A stretch of DNA of 64,000 bases, taken from positions 1,922,001-1,986,000 of the forward strand of contig NZ_CP042326.1 of assembly GCF_007904085.1 (NCBI RefSeq), read 5' to 3'. Positions 30,045 through 39,233 of the stretch are shown here, one piece after another (positions within the stretch are counted from its first letter, which is position 1; each line of letters begins with the position of its first letter). The position numbers and the translations under genes were made by a program. Below the pieces are notes generated by a model. It did not search any database, was not told where the DNA came from, and saw only the letters and a program-made list of their open reading frames with translations. This stretch comes from Euhalothece natronophila Z-M001. GTDB taxonomy: Bacteria; Cyanobacteriota; Cyanobacteriia; Cyanobacteriales; Rubidibacteraceae.

Positions 30045-31760
30045 ATGTTGTTTACAACAAACGTAACTCTTGATAATCATGCGGAATGCTGGCACAGTAT
30101 CGACTGGCGCAAAGCTAACCGTGTGGTTCGGAATCTGAGGCGACGGATATTCAGAGCTACTCGTGAAGGCAACCTGAAAAAGGTTCGCAGTTTACAAAAG
30201 CTGTTGCTTAAGTCTTTCTCCAATCTGGTGTTAGCCGTAAGGCGATGCACTCAAGAGAACCAAGGCAAACGCACAGCAGGAATTGATGGTCGTATTGCCC
30301 TGACTCCGAAAGAAAGGTGGGAACTTGTCTGTGAGTTACAGGTTCTAAATGATAGCATTGCTTCACCCACCCGACGGATTCAGATACCTAAACCGAATGG
30401 CAAAAAGCGTCCTCTAGGTATCCCTATCGTGACCGACCGCATTCGACAAGCGGTTGTAAAATCTGCTCTCGAACCCTACTGGGAAGCTAAGTTTGAACCT
30501 TCTTCCTATGGTTTCAGACCTGGAAGAAGTCCACACGATGCTATTGCTCGTGTTCAAAACTTGACTAAGCAAAGCCCACAGGGTTCACCTCCTAAGAAAC
30601 AGTGGGTAGTAGATGCAGACATTAAGGGATGCTTTGATAACATTGACCACCATCACCTAATGGGAGTCATAGGCAACTTCCCTGCAAGGAAGTTAATCAA
30701 TTCATGGCTCAAAGCAGGATACATTGAGAAAGGAAACTTTCATCCTACTAACGGGGGAACACCCCAAGGCGGAGTCATTAGCCCTATGTTAGCTAATATC
30801 AGCTTACATGGTCTGGAAGACGCCTTAGGTGTCAAATGGACTATTAAAAAGGTCAAAAACACAAAGAGTGGTACATACGCCTCAATAGAACGTTCAAAAA
30901 GGGCTGTTATCAGATTCGCAGATGACTTTATAATCCTATGTGAATCAGAGGAAGACGCACAATTAGCCAAAGAGGAAGCCAACGCATTCTTATCCGAGCG
31001 AGGACTCCATCTCTCTGAAGAAAAGACTAAAATCTGTCATCTTAATGATGGATTCGATTATTTAGGATTTCATATCCACAGATATCCCGATAAATTCAAA
31101 AATAGTGGATATATCACCCTTATTACCCCTAGTGCTGACAAAGTTAAGGAGACGAAACAACAACTCAGAGAGATTTGGCTACAGGCTAAAGGCAAACCTA
31201 CAGAATGGATAGTCAACAAGCTAAACCCCATCATCAGGGGTAAAGCCAATTACTGGAACAAAGTTAGTAGCTCCAGAGCATTTTCTGACTTGGATACATA
31301 TATGTATAAAAGAGGATGTCGTTTCACTAAATTTCAACATCCCACCAAGAACGAATACTGGAGAACAAAACGCTACTTCGGGAGACTAAACCTTAATCGA
31401 CCTGATAAAGACTGGTACTTTGGTAGCAAAAGCACGGGAGCTTATCTAGTTAAGTTCTCAGACTTTAATATAGAATACCATAATGCCGTGCCATATGATT
31501 ACACTCCTGATAACCCCGACCCAGTAGTCCAAGAACACTTTAAGAAGAAAGACCATTCTGAGGCGACTAAATTAAATAAAAGGAATCAAAGGTTAGCCAA
31601 AAAGCAGGGATATAAATGCCCTCACTGCGGTGAATCTCTATTCAATGGAGAGCCTTACGATGTTCATCATCGTGTTCCTAGAAAAGATGGCGGTAGCGAT
31701 AAAATCTCCAATTTGGTGATACTCCATCGTGAATGCCATAAATCAACTCACCACGGGTAG
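30045..31760 (+). CDS. Group II intron reverse transcriptase/maturase with HNH endonuclease
   Basis: This 571-residue protein helps the intron splice and moves it to new DNA sites. It has the N-terminal RT0-like region, RT blocks with KPNGKKRPLGIPIVTDRIRQ, YGFRPGRSPHDAI, DIKGCFDNIDH and GTPQGGVISPMLANI, and the catalytic FADD at about residues 291-294. The maturase (X) domain follows (TEWIVNKLNPIIRGKANYW). The C-terminal HNH zinc nuclease (about 522-571) has CPHCG, DVHHRVPRKDGGSDKISNLV and LHRECH. No stop or frameshift interrupts it, so it may be active. Confidence 0.95.
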   Translation: MLFTTNVTLDNHAECWHSIDWRKANRVVRNLRRRIFRATREGNLKKVRSLQKLLLKSFSNLVLAVRRCTQENQGKRTAGIDGRIALTPKERWELVCELQVLNDSIASPTRRIQIPKPNGKKRPLGIPIVTDRIRQAVVKSALEPYWEAKFEPSSYGFRPGRSPHDAIARVQNLTKQSPQGSPPKKQWVVDADIKGCFDNIDHHHLMGVIGNFPARKLINSWLKAGYIEKGNFHPTNGGTPQGGVISPMLANISLHGLEDALGVKWTIKKVKNTKSGTYASIERSKRAVIRFADDFIILCESEEDAQLAKEEANAFLSERGLHLSEEKTKICHLNDGFDYLGFHIHRYPDKFKNSGYITLITPSADKVKETKQQLREIWLQAKGKPTEWIVNKLNPIIRGKANYWNKVSSSRAFSDLDTYMYKRGCRFTKFQHPTKNEYWRTKRYFGRLNLNRPDKDWYFGSKSTGAYLVKFSDFNIEYHNAVPYDYTPDNPDPVVQEHFKKKDHSEATKLNKRNQRLAKKQGYKCPHCGESLFNGEPYDVHHRVPRKDGGSDKISNLVILHRECHKSTHHG

Positions 31761-31773
31761 CTTGTGTTTGCTT

Positions 31774-31807
31774 GAGCCGAGTGCGGTGAAAATCGCACGC
31801 TCGGTTC
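31774..31807 (+). ncRNA. Group II intron domain V
   Basis: The 34-base segment GAGCCGAGTGCGGTGAAAAT continuing CGCACGCTCGGTTC folds as the classical domain V hairpin with a GAAA tetraloop and the two-base bulge. This is the catalytic heart of group II introns and the best sequence marker of the element. Confidence 0.92.
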
Positions 31808-31972
31808 TTAGGGGGGAAAGAGACCAAGATGTTATCCTAATAAGGGTAGTATCAAGGTCTCTGACCTACCCGACATATAGTAACAATTGAAGCCTTCAGA
31901 GAGGCTTGCTACCCTCAAAAGAAGAGCCAACTGTTGTAACCAGATCCACGCTAAATACTAAACGACTGCTTT

Positions 31973-33112
31973 ATGGCTGCCGATTATTACCAACTCCTAG
32001 GAGTCTCTCGCGACGCAAGTAAGGAAGACATTAAACGTGCTTATCGCCGTCTAGCACGAAAATACCACCCTGATGTTAATAAAGAAGAAGGGGCAGAAGA
32101 ACGATTCAAAGAGATTAACCGCGCCTATGAAGTTCTCTCAGAGCCAGAAACTCGCGCTCGCTATGATCGCTTTGGCGAGGCTGGAGTCAGTTCTGGGGCT
32201 GGTGGTGGCGCTAGTTATCAAGATTTTGCCACGGATATGGGTGGCTTTGCTGATATCTTTGAAAGCATTTTTAGCGGCTTTGGTGGGATGGGAACTGGTG
32301 CTTCTACCCGCCAAAGAACCGGCCCAGTCCGAGGAGATGATTTACGCCTTGACCTAAAAATTGATTTTCAAGAAGCGGTATTTGGTGGAGAAAAGGAAAT
32401 TCAGATTCCTCACTTAGAAACTTGTCAAACTTGTGAAGGCAGTGGGGCAAAACCAGGAACAGGGGCAAAAACTTGTCAAACTTGTAGCGGCAGTGGTCAA
32501 GTAAGACGCGCTACCCGCACCCCTTTTGGTAGCTTTGCTCAGGTTTCTGTTTGTCCTACTTGTAATGGTCAAGGACGCGTTATTGAAGAAAAATGCGAAA
32601 CCTGTAGTGGAGAAGGTCGTGTTAGAGAGCGCAAAAAGCTCAAAATTACGATTCCTCAGGGAGTTGATAATGGAACTCGTTTAAGAGTCTCAGGAGAAGG
32701 TGACGCGGGTTTACGCGGCGGTTCTACAGGTGATCTGTATGTTTATTTGACGATCGCGCCTCACCCTGAGTTTAAACGCGAAGGGCTCAATATTCGCTCG
32801 GAAATTACCGTTAGCTATCTACAAGCCATTCTTGGCTGTCGGGTGAAAGTTAATACGGTAGATGGAGAAGAAGACCTGAATATTCCCGCAGGAACTCAAC
32901 CTGATACGGTGTTAACCCTTGAAAATAAAGGCGTTCCCAAGTTAGGAAACCCAGTGAGTCGAGGGGATCACCTGATTACGGTTCATGTGGAAATTCCCAC
33001 ACGCTTGAACTCTGAGGAGCGAGACTTGTTGGAACAACTTGCTAAAATTAAAGGAGAAAATACCGGTAAAGGTGGCTTAGAAGGATTTTTAGGACGGGTG
33101 TTTGGTGGATGA
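31973..33112 (+). CDS. dnaJ: Chaperone DnaJ
   Basis: DnaJ delivers substrates to DnaK and stimulates its ATPase. The 379 residues have a J domain with KYHPDVN (the HPD motif near residue 33), a Gly/Phe-rich linker, and four CxxCxGxG zinc repeats ([32 protein letters not shown]). The C-terminal substrate domain with [18 protein letters not shown] follows. The upstream 98 bases after the intron 3' end contain no gene. Confidence 0.97.
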   Translation: MAADYYQLLGVSRDASKEDIKRAYRRLARKYHPDVNKEEGAEERFKEINRAYEVLSEPETRARYDRFGEAGVSSGAGGGASYQDFATDMGGFADIFESIFSGFGGMGTGASTRQRTGPVRGDDLRLDLKIDFQEAVFGGEKEIQIPHLETCQTCEGSGAKPGTGAKTCQTCSGSGQVRRATRTPFGSFAQVSVCPTCNGQGRVIEEKCETCSGEGRVRERKKLKITIPQGVDNGTRLRVSGEGDAGLRGGSTGDLYVYLTIAPHPEFKREGLNIRSEITVSYLQAILGCRVKVNTVDGEEDLNIPAGTQPDTVLTLENKGVPKLGNPVSRGDHLITVHVEIPTRLNSEERDLLEQLAKIKGENTGKGGLEGFLGRVFGG

Positions 33113-33366
33113 GTCAGTCAATCTCTAAAAAAAATTCCCAATCTGTTCCTGATGCACAATTAGACTTGCGGGGAACGCCTTGTCCTATTAATTTTGTTCG
33201 CACCAAGCTCCGTTTAGAACAAATGGAGACAGGCACCTTATTAGAAGTCTGGCTTGATCCGGGAGAACCGATTGAGCAAGTTCCTGATAGTCTGAAAATG
33301 GAAGGCTATCCCATAGAAGCCCTTGAGGATCGCGGTGAGTTCTTTGCCCTGCAGGTGCGTCGCTGA
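33109..33366 (+). CDS. TusA-family sulfur-carrier-like protein
   Basis: The 85 residues contain [37 protein letters not shown], the TusA fold with the conserved cysteine in CPxN/P. Classical TusA relays sulfur for tRNA thiolation. In cyanobacteria this family member is often linked to dnaJ and rsgA and its exact role is not settled. The ATG overlaps the dnaJ stop by four bases and the TGA overlaps the rsgA start by one base, so the three genes form one tightly coupled unit. Confidence 0.88.
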   Translation: MSQSISKKNSQSVPDAQLDLRGTPCPINFVRTKLRLEQMETGTLLEVWLDPGEPIEQVPDSLKMEGYPIEALEDRGEFFALQVRR

Positions 33367-34409
33367 TGGTAGCTACAGATCAGCTGATTGGAACAGTTGT
33401 GGCGGTACAAGCAAATTTTTATTGGGTTCAGTTAGATCTTGACAAAATTTACTTATTATGCACTCGCCGATCGCGCTTAAAGAAAATTGGGCAAAAAGTG
33501 ATGGTCGGCGATCGCGCTTTAGTGGAAGAACCTGATTGGGAGGATAAACGGGGAGTCATTACTGATGTCTTTCCCCGAGAAACAGAACTCGATCGCCCCC
33601 CTGTTGCGAATGCTAATCAGTTAGTTTTACTCTTTTCCTTAGCTCAACCTCCCCTTGATCCCATGCAGTTGAGTCGCTTTTTAGTGAAGGGAGAATCAAC
33701 GGGAATTGAGTTGTGTTTAACCTTGAATAAACAGGATTTAGTAACTGCCCAAGAACAAAGTGCCTGGCAAACACGACTGCAAAATTGGGGGTATGACCCT
33801 TTTTTTATCAGTGTGGAAACAGGAGACGGGTTAGACCGACTTAAACAGCAATTAAAGGACAAAATTACGATTCTCGCTGGCCCCTCGGGAGTGGGAAAAT
33901 CCAGTTTAATTAATTCTCTCATTCCCCACGCCCAGTTACGCGTCAGTGCTGTATCAGGAAAGCTCAAACGAGGGCGACATACCACTCGTCATGTAGAGTT
34001 ATTTCCGCTGCCTGAAGCAGGCTTACTTGCAGATACTCCTGGATTTAATCAGCCTGATCTCAACTGTGATCCCCTTGAATTAGCATCTTTTTTGCCGGAA
34101 GCGAGAACACGGCTTTCTCAAGATCAGTGTCAGTTTAGTGACTGCTTACATCGGGAGGAACCGAATTGTGCAGTGCGGGGTAACTGGGAAAGATATGAGC
34201 ATTATTTAGAATTTCTTGAAAGCGCGATCGCGCAGACAACTGAAAAACAACAGACAAGCAACGCTGAAGATAGCTTAAAAGTCAAAACCAAGCGGGCGGG
34301 AAAAAATCATTACGAACCGCGTTTAGAACCAAAAAAGTATCGTCGCGGTTCGAGACGACAACAAAATCAAGAGTTACAGGAATGGTGTAAAGATATTGAA
34401 GATATCTAG
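33366..34409 (+). CDS. rsgA: Ribosome small subunit-dependent GTPase RsgA
   Basis: RsgA is a circularly permuted GTPase that checks late 30S assembly. The 347 residues begin with an OB fold (LIGTVVAVQANFYWVQLD). The G4 motif LNKQDL comes before G1 (GPSGVGKSSLIN) and G3 (DTPGF), which shows the permutation. The zinc motif CQFSDCLHREEPNC follows. A lysine/arginine-rich tail may bind rRNA. Confidence 0.96.
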   Translation: MVATDQLIGTVVAVQANFYWVQLDLDKIYLLCTRRSRLKKIGQKVMVGDRALVEEPDWEDKRGVITDVFPRETELDRPPVANANQLVLLFSLAQPPLDPMQLSRFLVKGESTGIELCLTLNKQDLVTAQEQSAWQTRLQNWGYDPFFISVETGDGLDRLKQQLKDKITILAGPSGVGKSSLINSLIPHAQLRVSAVSGKLKRGRHTTRHVELFPLPEAGLLADTPGFNQPDLNCDPLELASFLPEARTRLSQDQCQFSDCLHREEPNCAVRGNWERYEHYLEFLESAIAQTTEKQQTSNAEDSLKVKTKRAGKNHYEPRLEPKKYRRGSRRQQNQELQEWCKDIEDI

Positions 34410-35470
34410 GATGTTAGGAGAGCCGAAAATAAACTTTCCCCCGAAAAGCGCACCACATCATCACAGGGAAGTCCAGTCGCTTCAGAGGTACGTTCAATTA
34501 CTTCTTTCGCCCTTTCCTCATCCATACTCGCCGTATTTAAGGCAATTCCTTTCACCGGAACTTTACCAAACGCCCCGGCACCACTAGCAACCATTTCATG
34601 GAGCGTGACCACTTCTGATAGCTCAGGAATCGGAATTTCAGGAAAGTCTCGGATATGTTCGCGATCAGCGCGATGAACTAGAATTAAACCTGTGGGTTGG
34701 CTTCCTCGCATTAACGATAACGTGGCAGTAGAACCGGGATGTAACAAAGACCCTTGCCCTTCCACAAAGAGAAAATCATCATCCTCTTGGGCCGATTCCA
34801 ATAGCATTTTTTCCACCGCCCCAGCAGCAAAATCCACACGAATCGCATCTAAAGGAATTCCACCCCCACTAATCATCATTCCTCCTTGCCCAGTGGCAAG
34901 AAACTTAGCTTGATATCCTTTATTTTGCGCTAGTTTGGTTAATTCTAAACTTGTTGACATTTTACCGATAGAGATATCTGTCCCCACGGTTAAAATTCTC
35001 TGACTCGATAAAGAACGCGCTCTTGCCCCACCAATTTTGACCTCAGTTTCAACCGCCCTTGCTTGCCCTCTTACTTCCCACAGCCATTGTCCCGATTGTA
35101 ATTGCAGTTCCTCATCTGAAAAGAGAGAGCGAATGGGAGTATGCAAGCCATTAACCACCGATAATCCTGCTTGAATTGCTAGTTTAATGTCTGTTGACCA
35201 AGCACTGGGCAATTTTCCTCCTGAGGGAGCAATCCCAATTAATAAAACATCAGGAGAATAGGTTAATGCCGTTGTCATATCCCCAACAATGGGAACATCT
35301 CGCTCAATCCCCCTCAAAGTAGTAATAGATTCCCCGACGCTCTCTGGATCAATAATGGCAACAATTTGAGACTCACTATAACGTAAAAAAGCAAGTCCTG
35401 TTTTGCCATGTTCCCCTTTGATTCCCCCCGAAAGTAAAATTGCGACCCGATGTGCTGCTGTTAACTGCAT
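34406..35470 (-). CDS. DUF1611 family protein (P-loop/Rossmann, possible acyl-amino-acid enzyme)
   Basis: The 354 residues match the DUF1611 family: an N-terminal Rossmann-like part (RVAILLSGGIKGEHGKTGLAFLRY) and a C-terminal P-loop-like domain with RILTVGTDISIGKMSTSLEL, KFLATGQGGMMI and FVEGQGSLLHPGSTATLSLMRGSQP. A member called DgcN has been described with the racemase DgcA in D-glutamate breakdown; whether this cyanobacterial protein has that activity is inference. The start overlaps the stop of the epimerase gene by ten bases, so the two are translated together. It ends tail-to-tail with rsgA, overlapping it by four bases. Confidence 0.82.
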   Translation of the reverse strand: MQLTAAHRVAILLSGGIKGEHGKTGLAFLRYSESQIVAIIDPESVGESITTLRGIERDVPIVGDMTTALTYSPDVLLIGIAPSGGKLPSAWSTDIKLAIQAGLSVVNGLHTPIRSLFSDEELQLQSGQWLWEVRGQARAVETEVKIGGARARSLSSQRILTVGTDISIGKMSTSLELTKLAQNKGYQAKFLATGQGGMMISGGGIPLDAIRVDFAAGAVEKMLLESAQEDDDFLFVEGQGSLLHPGSTATLSLMRGSQPTGLILVHRADREHIRDFPEIPIPELSEVVTLHEMVASGAGAFGKVPVKGIALNTASMDEERAKEVIERTSEATGLPCDDVVRFSGESLFSALLTS

Positions 35471-36510
35471 TTTAAAGTAATTCCCAATCCAGGTGATAAA
35501 GTTGGTTGTAGATATCCATTTTTTAACACAGCACCGTAAAAGGGATCATCTTTTAAGTTCAGATGACTGTCTAGATCAAGATAATCAGCGAGAGGGGATA
35601 AATGAGCCATTGCTGTGTTAGCAAGACTACTATCCGAATAACAACCGTACATCACTTGTAACCCACAGGCTTGAGCTGTATAGGCGCACCGCATCACTTC
35701 AGTCAGTCCTCCTGCTTTCATTAGTTTAATATTAATCCCATCAACTTTAAGAGCAGCTAAGCGGCTAATATCCTTACTGGTAAAGCAACTTTCATCAGCA
35801 AAAATGGGTAAGGGGGAATTGTCCGCAAGGGTGGGTAATTTTTCATCATCTTCTACTGCTAGCGGCTGCTCAATATAAGTCACGTTATACTTTGCTAGCC
35901 AATGACTCATGGTAATCGCTTCTTTCAGAGTCCAACCGCCATTGGCATCGATGGTTAATTCTGCATTAGGCGCATTTTGAGCCACTGCTTCTAAAAGTCT
36001 TTTATCCGCCTCCAGTCCTTTCGGGCTTCCTAATTTGAGTTTAATGCGTTTAGTATCGGTAACCGTTTGCCAGTTTTCTAACCGTTTTTTGCCCTCTTCT
36101 GGGGAACCAATGCCAATAGTGACTGAAATTGGGACAATTTGACTGATATCTAAGCCTAAAAGTTGCCATAAGGGAAGCCTGCTACGCTTTCCTAACCAGT
36201 CGTAACAAGCAACATCAATGGCAGATCGGATAGCAGAGGAGATTTGATGTTCTTGGAGATAGCTTTGCAAGCGCGATCGCGTTAAAGGGTGAAACTGCTC
36301 TAAATTCGGCTTAATCGCTGTTAGCTGTTGCTTTAGGGTTTCGGTTGTCTCTCCTGCGCTACCTGTGGAAAAGGGAACAGCCTCTCCCCAACCTTCAATT
36401 CCTTCCGCTTCAAGTTTTACCCAAAGGCTGGTGGTTTTAGCAGTTGTGCCTCGGGAAATCGTTAAGGGAAAGCGTTTATGGACAGTGAAGCATACCACAT
36501 TTATTTGCAT
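35461..36510 (-). CDS. Enolase-superfamily dipeptide/acyl-amino-acid epimerase
   Basis: The 349 residues fit the muconate-lactonizing subgroup of the enolase superfamily. Visible catalytic parts are the KxK motif in KRIKLKLGSPKG, metal ligands in TIDANGGW, YIEQPLA and FADESCFT, and the second-face lysine in GINIKLMKAGG. This arrangement with two lysines suits 1,1-proton transfer, as in L-Ala-D/L-Glu epimerases. Coupling with DUF1611 suggests a linked two-step reaction on dipeptides from peptidoglycan or on N-acyl amino acids. Substrate cannot be read from sequence. Confidence 0.88.
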   Translation of the reverse strand: MQINVVCFTVHKRFPLTISRGTTAKTTSLWVKLEAEGIEGWGEAVPFSTGSAGETTETLKQQLTAIKPNLEQFHPLTRSRLQSYLQEHQISSAIRSAIDVACYDWLGKRSRLPLWQLLGLDISQIVPISVTIGIGSPEEGKKRLENWQTVTDTKRIKLKLGSPKGLEADKRLLEAVAQNAPNAELTIDANGGWTLKEAITMSHWLAKYNVTYIEQPLAVEDDEKLPTLADNSPLPIFADESCFTSKDISRLAALKVDGINIKLMKAGGLTEVMRCAYTAQACGLQVMYGCYSDSSLANTAMAHLSPLADYLDLDSHLNLKDDPFYGAVLKNGYLQPTLSPGLGITLKCS

Positions 36511-36599
36511 TTGTAAATCTTACTTGCCATCTATTTACAAAAATTAACTAGTATTGTTACATTATATTTAGCGTAGCAATAAAGATAAGGATTAAATTA

Positions 36600-36806
36600 A
36601 TGACTACAACTAAAGGAAGAACTATTGACGACCAAGGCAAAATGAATAACTTTGCAGTAGAGCCAAAGGTTTATGTGCAAGAAGAATCTCGCGCTGGCTT
36701 TACTGAATTTGCAGAACGCCTTAATGGTCGTTTGGCTATGATTGGTTTTGTGTCCTTACTCCTGTTAGAAATTACTACTGGAAACGGATTATTCAGTCAA
36801 TTTTAA
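36600..36806 (+). CDS. High-light-inducible protein (Hlip/CAB superfamily)
   Basis: Hlips bind chlorophyll and carotenoid in the thylakoid membrane and protect photosystem assembly under stress. The 68 residues have a soluble N-terminus and one transmembrane helix with the signature FAERLNGRLAMIGFVSLLLLE, whose Glu and Asn-Gly-Arg residues bind chlorophyll. The length is typical. It is divergent from the epimerase gene with an 89-base AT-rich gap that must hold its promoter. Confidence 0.93.
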   Translation: MTTTKGRTIDDQGKMNNFAVEPKVYVQEESRAGFTEFAERLNGRLAMIGFVSLLLLEITTGNGLFSQF

Positions 36807-36902
36807 GATAGCTTGAACAGAATGGGGTATTCTCCCAATCTGCTAGCGTGGTTTGGGAGTCCTTGCTAAAATAACACTTGTCAGTCAATCTTGTTTTGAT
36901 TT

Positions 36903-37220
36903 ATGAGGTTTGAAGACTTCAAAAGCGCGATCGCGCAAGGACAATCTTGTCCAACTTCCTTACCCCCTGCCCTCCAAGGATTATGGATTGATCAGCAAGG
37001 AGACTGGAATCAAGCCCATCAAATTGTCCAAAATGCGGGAGATCAAGATAGTGCCTGGGTTCACGCCTATCTCCATCGTGAAGAAGGGGATCTCGGAAAT
37101 GCTCGTTATTGGTATAGACGGGCTGGCAAATCGGTTAGTCAAGGAAGTTTAGCCGAGGAATGGGAAGAAATTGCCCAAGAACTTTGTAAGAAGGCAGCTA
37201 GCACCGAAATCAAGATTTAA
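36903..37220 (+). CDS. Small conserved protein of unknown function
   Basis: The 105 residues contain LPPALQGLWIDQQGDWNQAHQIVQ and DSAWVHAYLHREEGDLGNARYWYRRAGK, a conserved helical pair resembling one TPR/Sel1 unit. I know similar proteins in many bacteria but no function. The protein is soluble, with no signal peptide. A fragment of a paralogue lies at 63855-64000 with an internal stop. The downstream hairpin at 37242-37265 ends the transcript. Confidence 0.8.
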   Translation: MRFEDFKSAIAQGQSCPTSLPPALQGLWIDQQGDWNQAHQIVQNAGDQDSAWVHAYLHREEGDLGNARYWYRRAGKSVSQGSLAEEWEEIAQELCKKAASTEIKI

Positions 37221-37241
37221 ATTTTTAGTTATCAGTAAGAA

Positions 37242-37265
37242 ACCCCCCTAGAAGGGGAGTTTTTT
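37242..37265 (+). terminator. Terminator between the 36903 gene and cpcD
   Basis: ACCCCCCTA pairs imperfectly with GAAGGGGAGT, followed by TTTTTT. It lies between converging genes, so it may stop transcription in both directions, ending the cpc operon on the other strand as well. Confidence 0.65.
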
Positions 37266-37295
37266 GCTTTTAAAGGTAATTAAGGACAAACTTTC

Positions 37296-37553
37296 TTACT
37301 CAGAAGTTTCAGGTTGTGGTGCGGGTTGGGTATTCAAAGGCTGAATACTCACGATTTTACCGCCCATACGATTAATGCGTTGCATTTGTTCATTCATGCG
37401 ACTGTAGGGAACCGTATAAAAGACACTTCCGCTTTTACGAATCGCATAATTTTGTTTCTCAGACTCACTACTTTGCCGCATTCCCTGAACTTCAATCCGA
37501 TACATGCGACTGGCAGCAGTGTCGGGAGTAGTAATGGTGGTTTGACCGTACAT
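37296..37553 (-). CDS. cpcD: Phycobilisome rod-capping linker CpcD
   Basis: CpcD caps the outer end of phycocyanin rods and limits rod length. The start is set at MYGQTTITTPDTAASRMYRIEV (37553), with AAAGGAG a few bases before it on the minus strand; the open frame extends further without a family match. In 85 residues the CpcD domain shows RMYRIEVQGM, NYAIRKSGSVFYTVPYSRMNEQMQRINRMGGKIVSIQPL and a short proline-rich tail. It is the last gene of cpcBACD. Confidence 0.95.
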   Translation of the reverse strand: MYGQTTITTPDTAASRMYRIEVQGMRQSSESEKQNYAIRKSGSVFYTVPYSRMNEQMQRINRMGGKIVSIQPLNTQPAPQPETSE

Positions 37554-37644
37554 AATTGATAAACTCCTTTTTTTATTAAAGTGGGGGAGACAGAAAACCA
37601 TTAACAAATCATTGCTAAGCATCTTCTGTACTCCCCTTGTGGGA

Positions 37645-38505
37645 TTAAGCCGGTCTGACGCTCACGATTTTGCCACCTTGACGGACAATTTGCTGTAAGC
37701 GTTGGGATAATTGATCATAGGGAACGAGGTAAGCATTGTTGCTATAGCGGATTACAGGACGAATTTGTCGCCCAACTTGTCCACTGACTTCCACACGATA
37801 CATTCTGGCACTTTGATTGCCAAGCCCACCAAAAGCAGTTTGAGGAGTACGAGCACTTCCTTCCTCAGTGCTGGTAGAAGGCATAACAATGCTTGAGGCT
37901 TCATTTTTAGCGATTTCCCAAGTGAGGCGGGGTTCTTTACCACCAACTTGAGCGCGATCGCTGTTACCATAGCCTCGATATAATTTGAACATACGAGTAA
38001 AATTGGTGGTTCTTGCGCCTAACCCCACCTGGAAGCCAGTGTAGTAAGGAACAATATCTTCGCCAAATTTACTAACGTATTCTTCGCTATCGAGATAGGA
38101 GTCAATTTCAGCATCTACTCCTTCTTCTTCACATAAGCGAGTGTGATAAGCCCATTCGTCCTCATCATAAGGGGGACGACCCAGCAAATGCTTAAAGTTT
38201 AATTCAACAAAACGCTGATTAGAATTGGGATAAAAGAACTTTTCTTTATATAAATCGGATTTCGCGATCGCGCGAACAAATCCTCGCACTGTCAAATTCC
38301 CTTGACGTAGCAAAGATTCAGCAGAAGTTAGGCGTTCTGCTTCCATAACATAGTCATTGCCTAACACTTGGCGATAAGCAGCTTTAATGATGCCTTGTAA
38401 CTCATCTTCACTACTATTCCAACGTAACTCGATGGGGTCGCCATCAAAAGATTCTAAACCTAAACGTTCCGCAGACGCGAGATTAGAAGAAACTAAGGTT
38501 TTCAT
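37645..38505 (-). CDS. cpcC: Phycobilisome rod linker polypeptide CpcC
   Basis: CpcC joins phycocyanin hexamers within the rods. The 286 residues have the N-terminal linker domain (about 20-180: [54 protein letters not shown]). The C-terminal CpcD-like domain (about 230-286) has [53 protein letters not shown]. Many cyanobacteria have two cpcC copies in this operon; here there is one. Confidence 0.96.
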   Translation of the reverse strand: MKTLVSSNLASAERLGLESFDGDPIELRWNSSEDELQGIIKAAYRQVLGNDYVMEAERLTSAESLLRQGNLTVRGFVRAIAKSDLYKEKFFYPNSNQRFVELNFKHLLGRPPYDEDEWAYHTRLCEEEGVDAEIDSYLDSEEYVSKFGEDIVPYYTGFQVGLGARTTNFTRMFKLYRGYGNSDRAQVGGKEPRLTWEIAKNEASSIVMPSTSTEEGSARTPQTAFGGLGNQSARMYRVEVSGQVGRQIRPVIRYSNNAYLVPYDQLSQRLQQIVRQGGKIVSVRPA

Positions 38506-38567
38506 ATTTTAACACCCTCCCAAAGGGAAAATTTTGCAGCAATACGGGGTGAACATTTCAACAACAA

Positions 38568-38636
38568 AGCCCGGAAAAATTCACAAATGCTAACGTGAAG
38601 CTCATTCAGGTCAACATTCGCTCAATCTTCCGGGCT
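38568..38636 (-). promoter_or_regulatory. Long stem-loop between cpcA and cpcC
   Basis: AGCCCGGAA (38568-38576) and TTCCGGGCT (38628-38636) are perfect inverted repeats enclosing about 50 bases that can fold further. On the cpc mRNA the stem lies between cpcA and cpcC. Such structures are thought to cut transcript read-through or protect the upstream mRNA, so that subunits are made in excess over linkers. No T run follows, so a classic terminator is less likely. Confidence 0.65.
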
Positions 38637-38650
38637 AACACCAAGAACTG

Positions 38651-39139
38651 TTAGCTCAAGGCGTTGATTGCGTAGTCGAGATAGGTATTGGCTTCGTTAG
38701 CCGCCTGACCACTTAAGCCGTGATTCGCTTTAATGTGCTTCAGGGCTTCAATGTACCAGGAAGGAGACAGTTCAAAAGTGCGGTTGATTTCATCTAAGCC
38801 TGCGATGAGGTATTCATCCATGGGGCCAGTACCACCAGCAATGAGGCAGTAGGTAACCATGCGGAGATAGTGACCAATGTCACGAGCGCACTTATCTTTA
38901 CCGCGCTGATCGTGCGCGTATTGAGGTCCCTGCATTTGGGTGGTGTAAGGGAACTTTTGATAAACGTGGTTAGCAGCTCCGTTAATTAAGTCGTTGGACT
39001 TTTGGGTTAAAGCACGAGCCGCTTCCATGCTTGCAGTAGCACGTTCAAAACGACCGTTAGCAGCTTGGAGTTCGGTGTTACCTAAGAAACGTCCTTGGCT
39101 ATCAGCAGCAGCAATTGCTTCGGTAATTGGAGTTTTCAT
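38651..39139 (-). CDS. cpcA: C-phycocyanin alpha subunit
   Basis: CpcA pairs with CpcB to form the light-harvesting discs of phycobilisome rods. The 162 residues begin [21 protein letters not shown] and contain the phycocyanobilin-binding cysteine in [30 protein letters not shown] (near residue 84). The sequence ends LDYAINALS, as in other C-phycocyanins. It lies 94 bases after cpcB. Confidence 0.98.
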   Translation of the reverse strand: MKTPITEAIAAADSQGRFLGNTELQAANGRFERATASMEAARALTQKSNDLINGAANHVYQKFPYTTQMQGPQYAHDQRGKDKCARDIGHYLRMVTYCLIAGGTGPMDEYLIAGLDEINRTFELSPSWYIEALKHIKANHGLSGQAANEANTYLDYAINALS

Positions 39140-39233
39140 TTTGGTTTTCTCTTCCTAACGTTAACAACAGGTTTACAAAAAATATTTAAGCTAAAAACAA
39201 ATTCCTAGAAGTAGGATTCTAGACAAACCAGAC

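Larger units (their letters stand above)
29253..31874 (+). mobile_element. Group II intron in the dnaK-dnaJ intergenic region
   Basis: The element begins GTGCGACAC (29253), the conserved group II 5' end. The structured domain I-III region runs to about 30044, and a maturase gene lies in domain IV. Domain V is at 31774-31807, and a domain VI-like stem follows (AGAGACC with GGTCTCT, about 31819-31862). The 3' end is put at 31874 (CTACCCGAC, ending AC). The 5' boundary is supported by base pairing: the last six exon bases GGGTTA (29247-29252) are complementary to TAACCC in the loop of the hairpin at 29601-29623. All parts needed for splicing and mobility appear present. Confidence 0.88.

Noticed and set aside
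34396-34587. Short + strand frame after rsgA
   Set aside because: It is antisense to the DUF1611 gene and shows no start signal.
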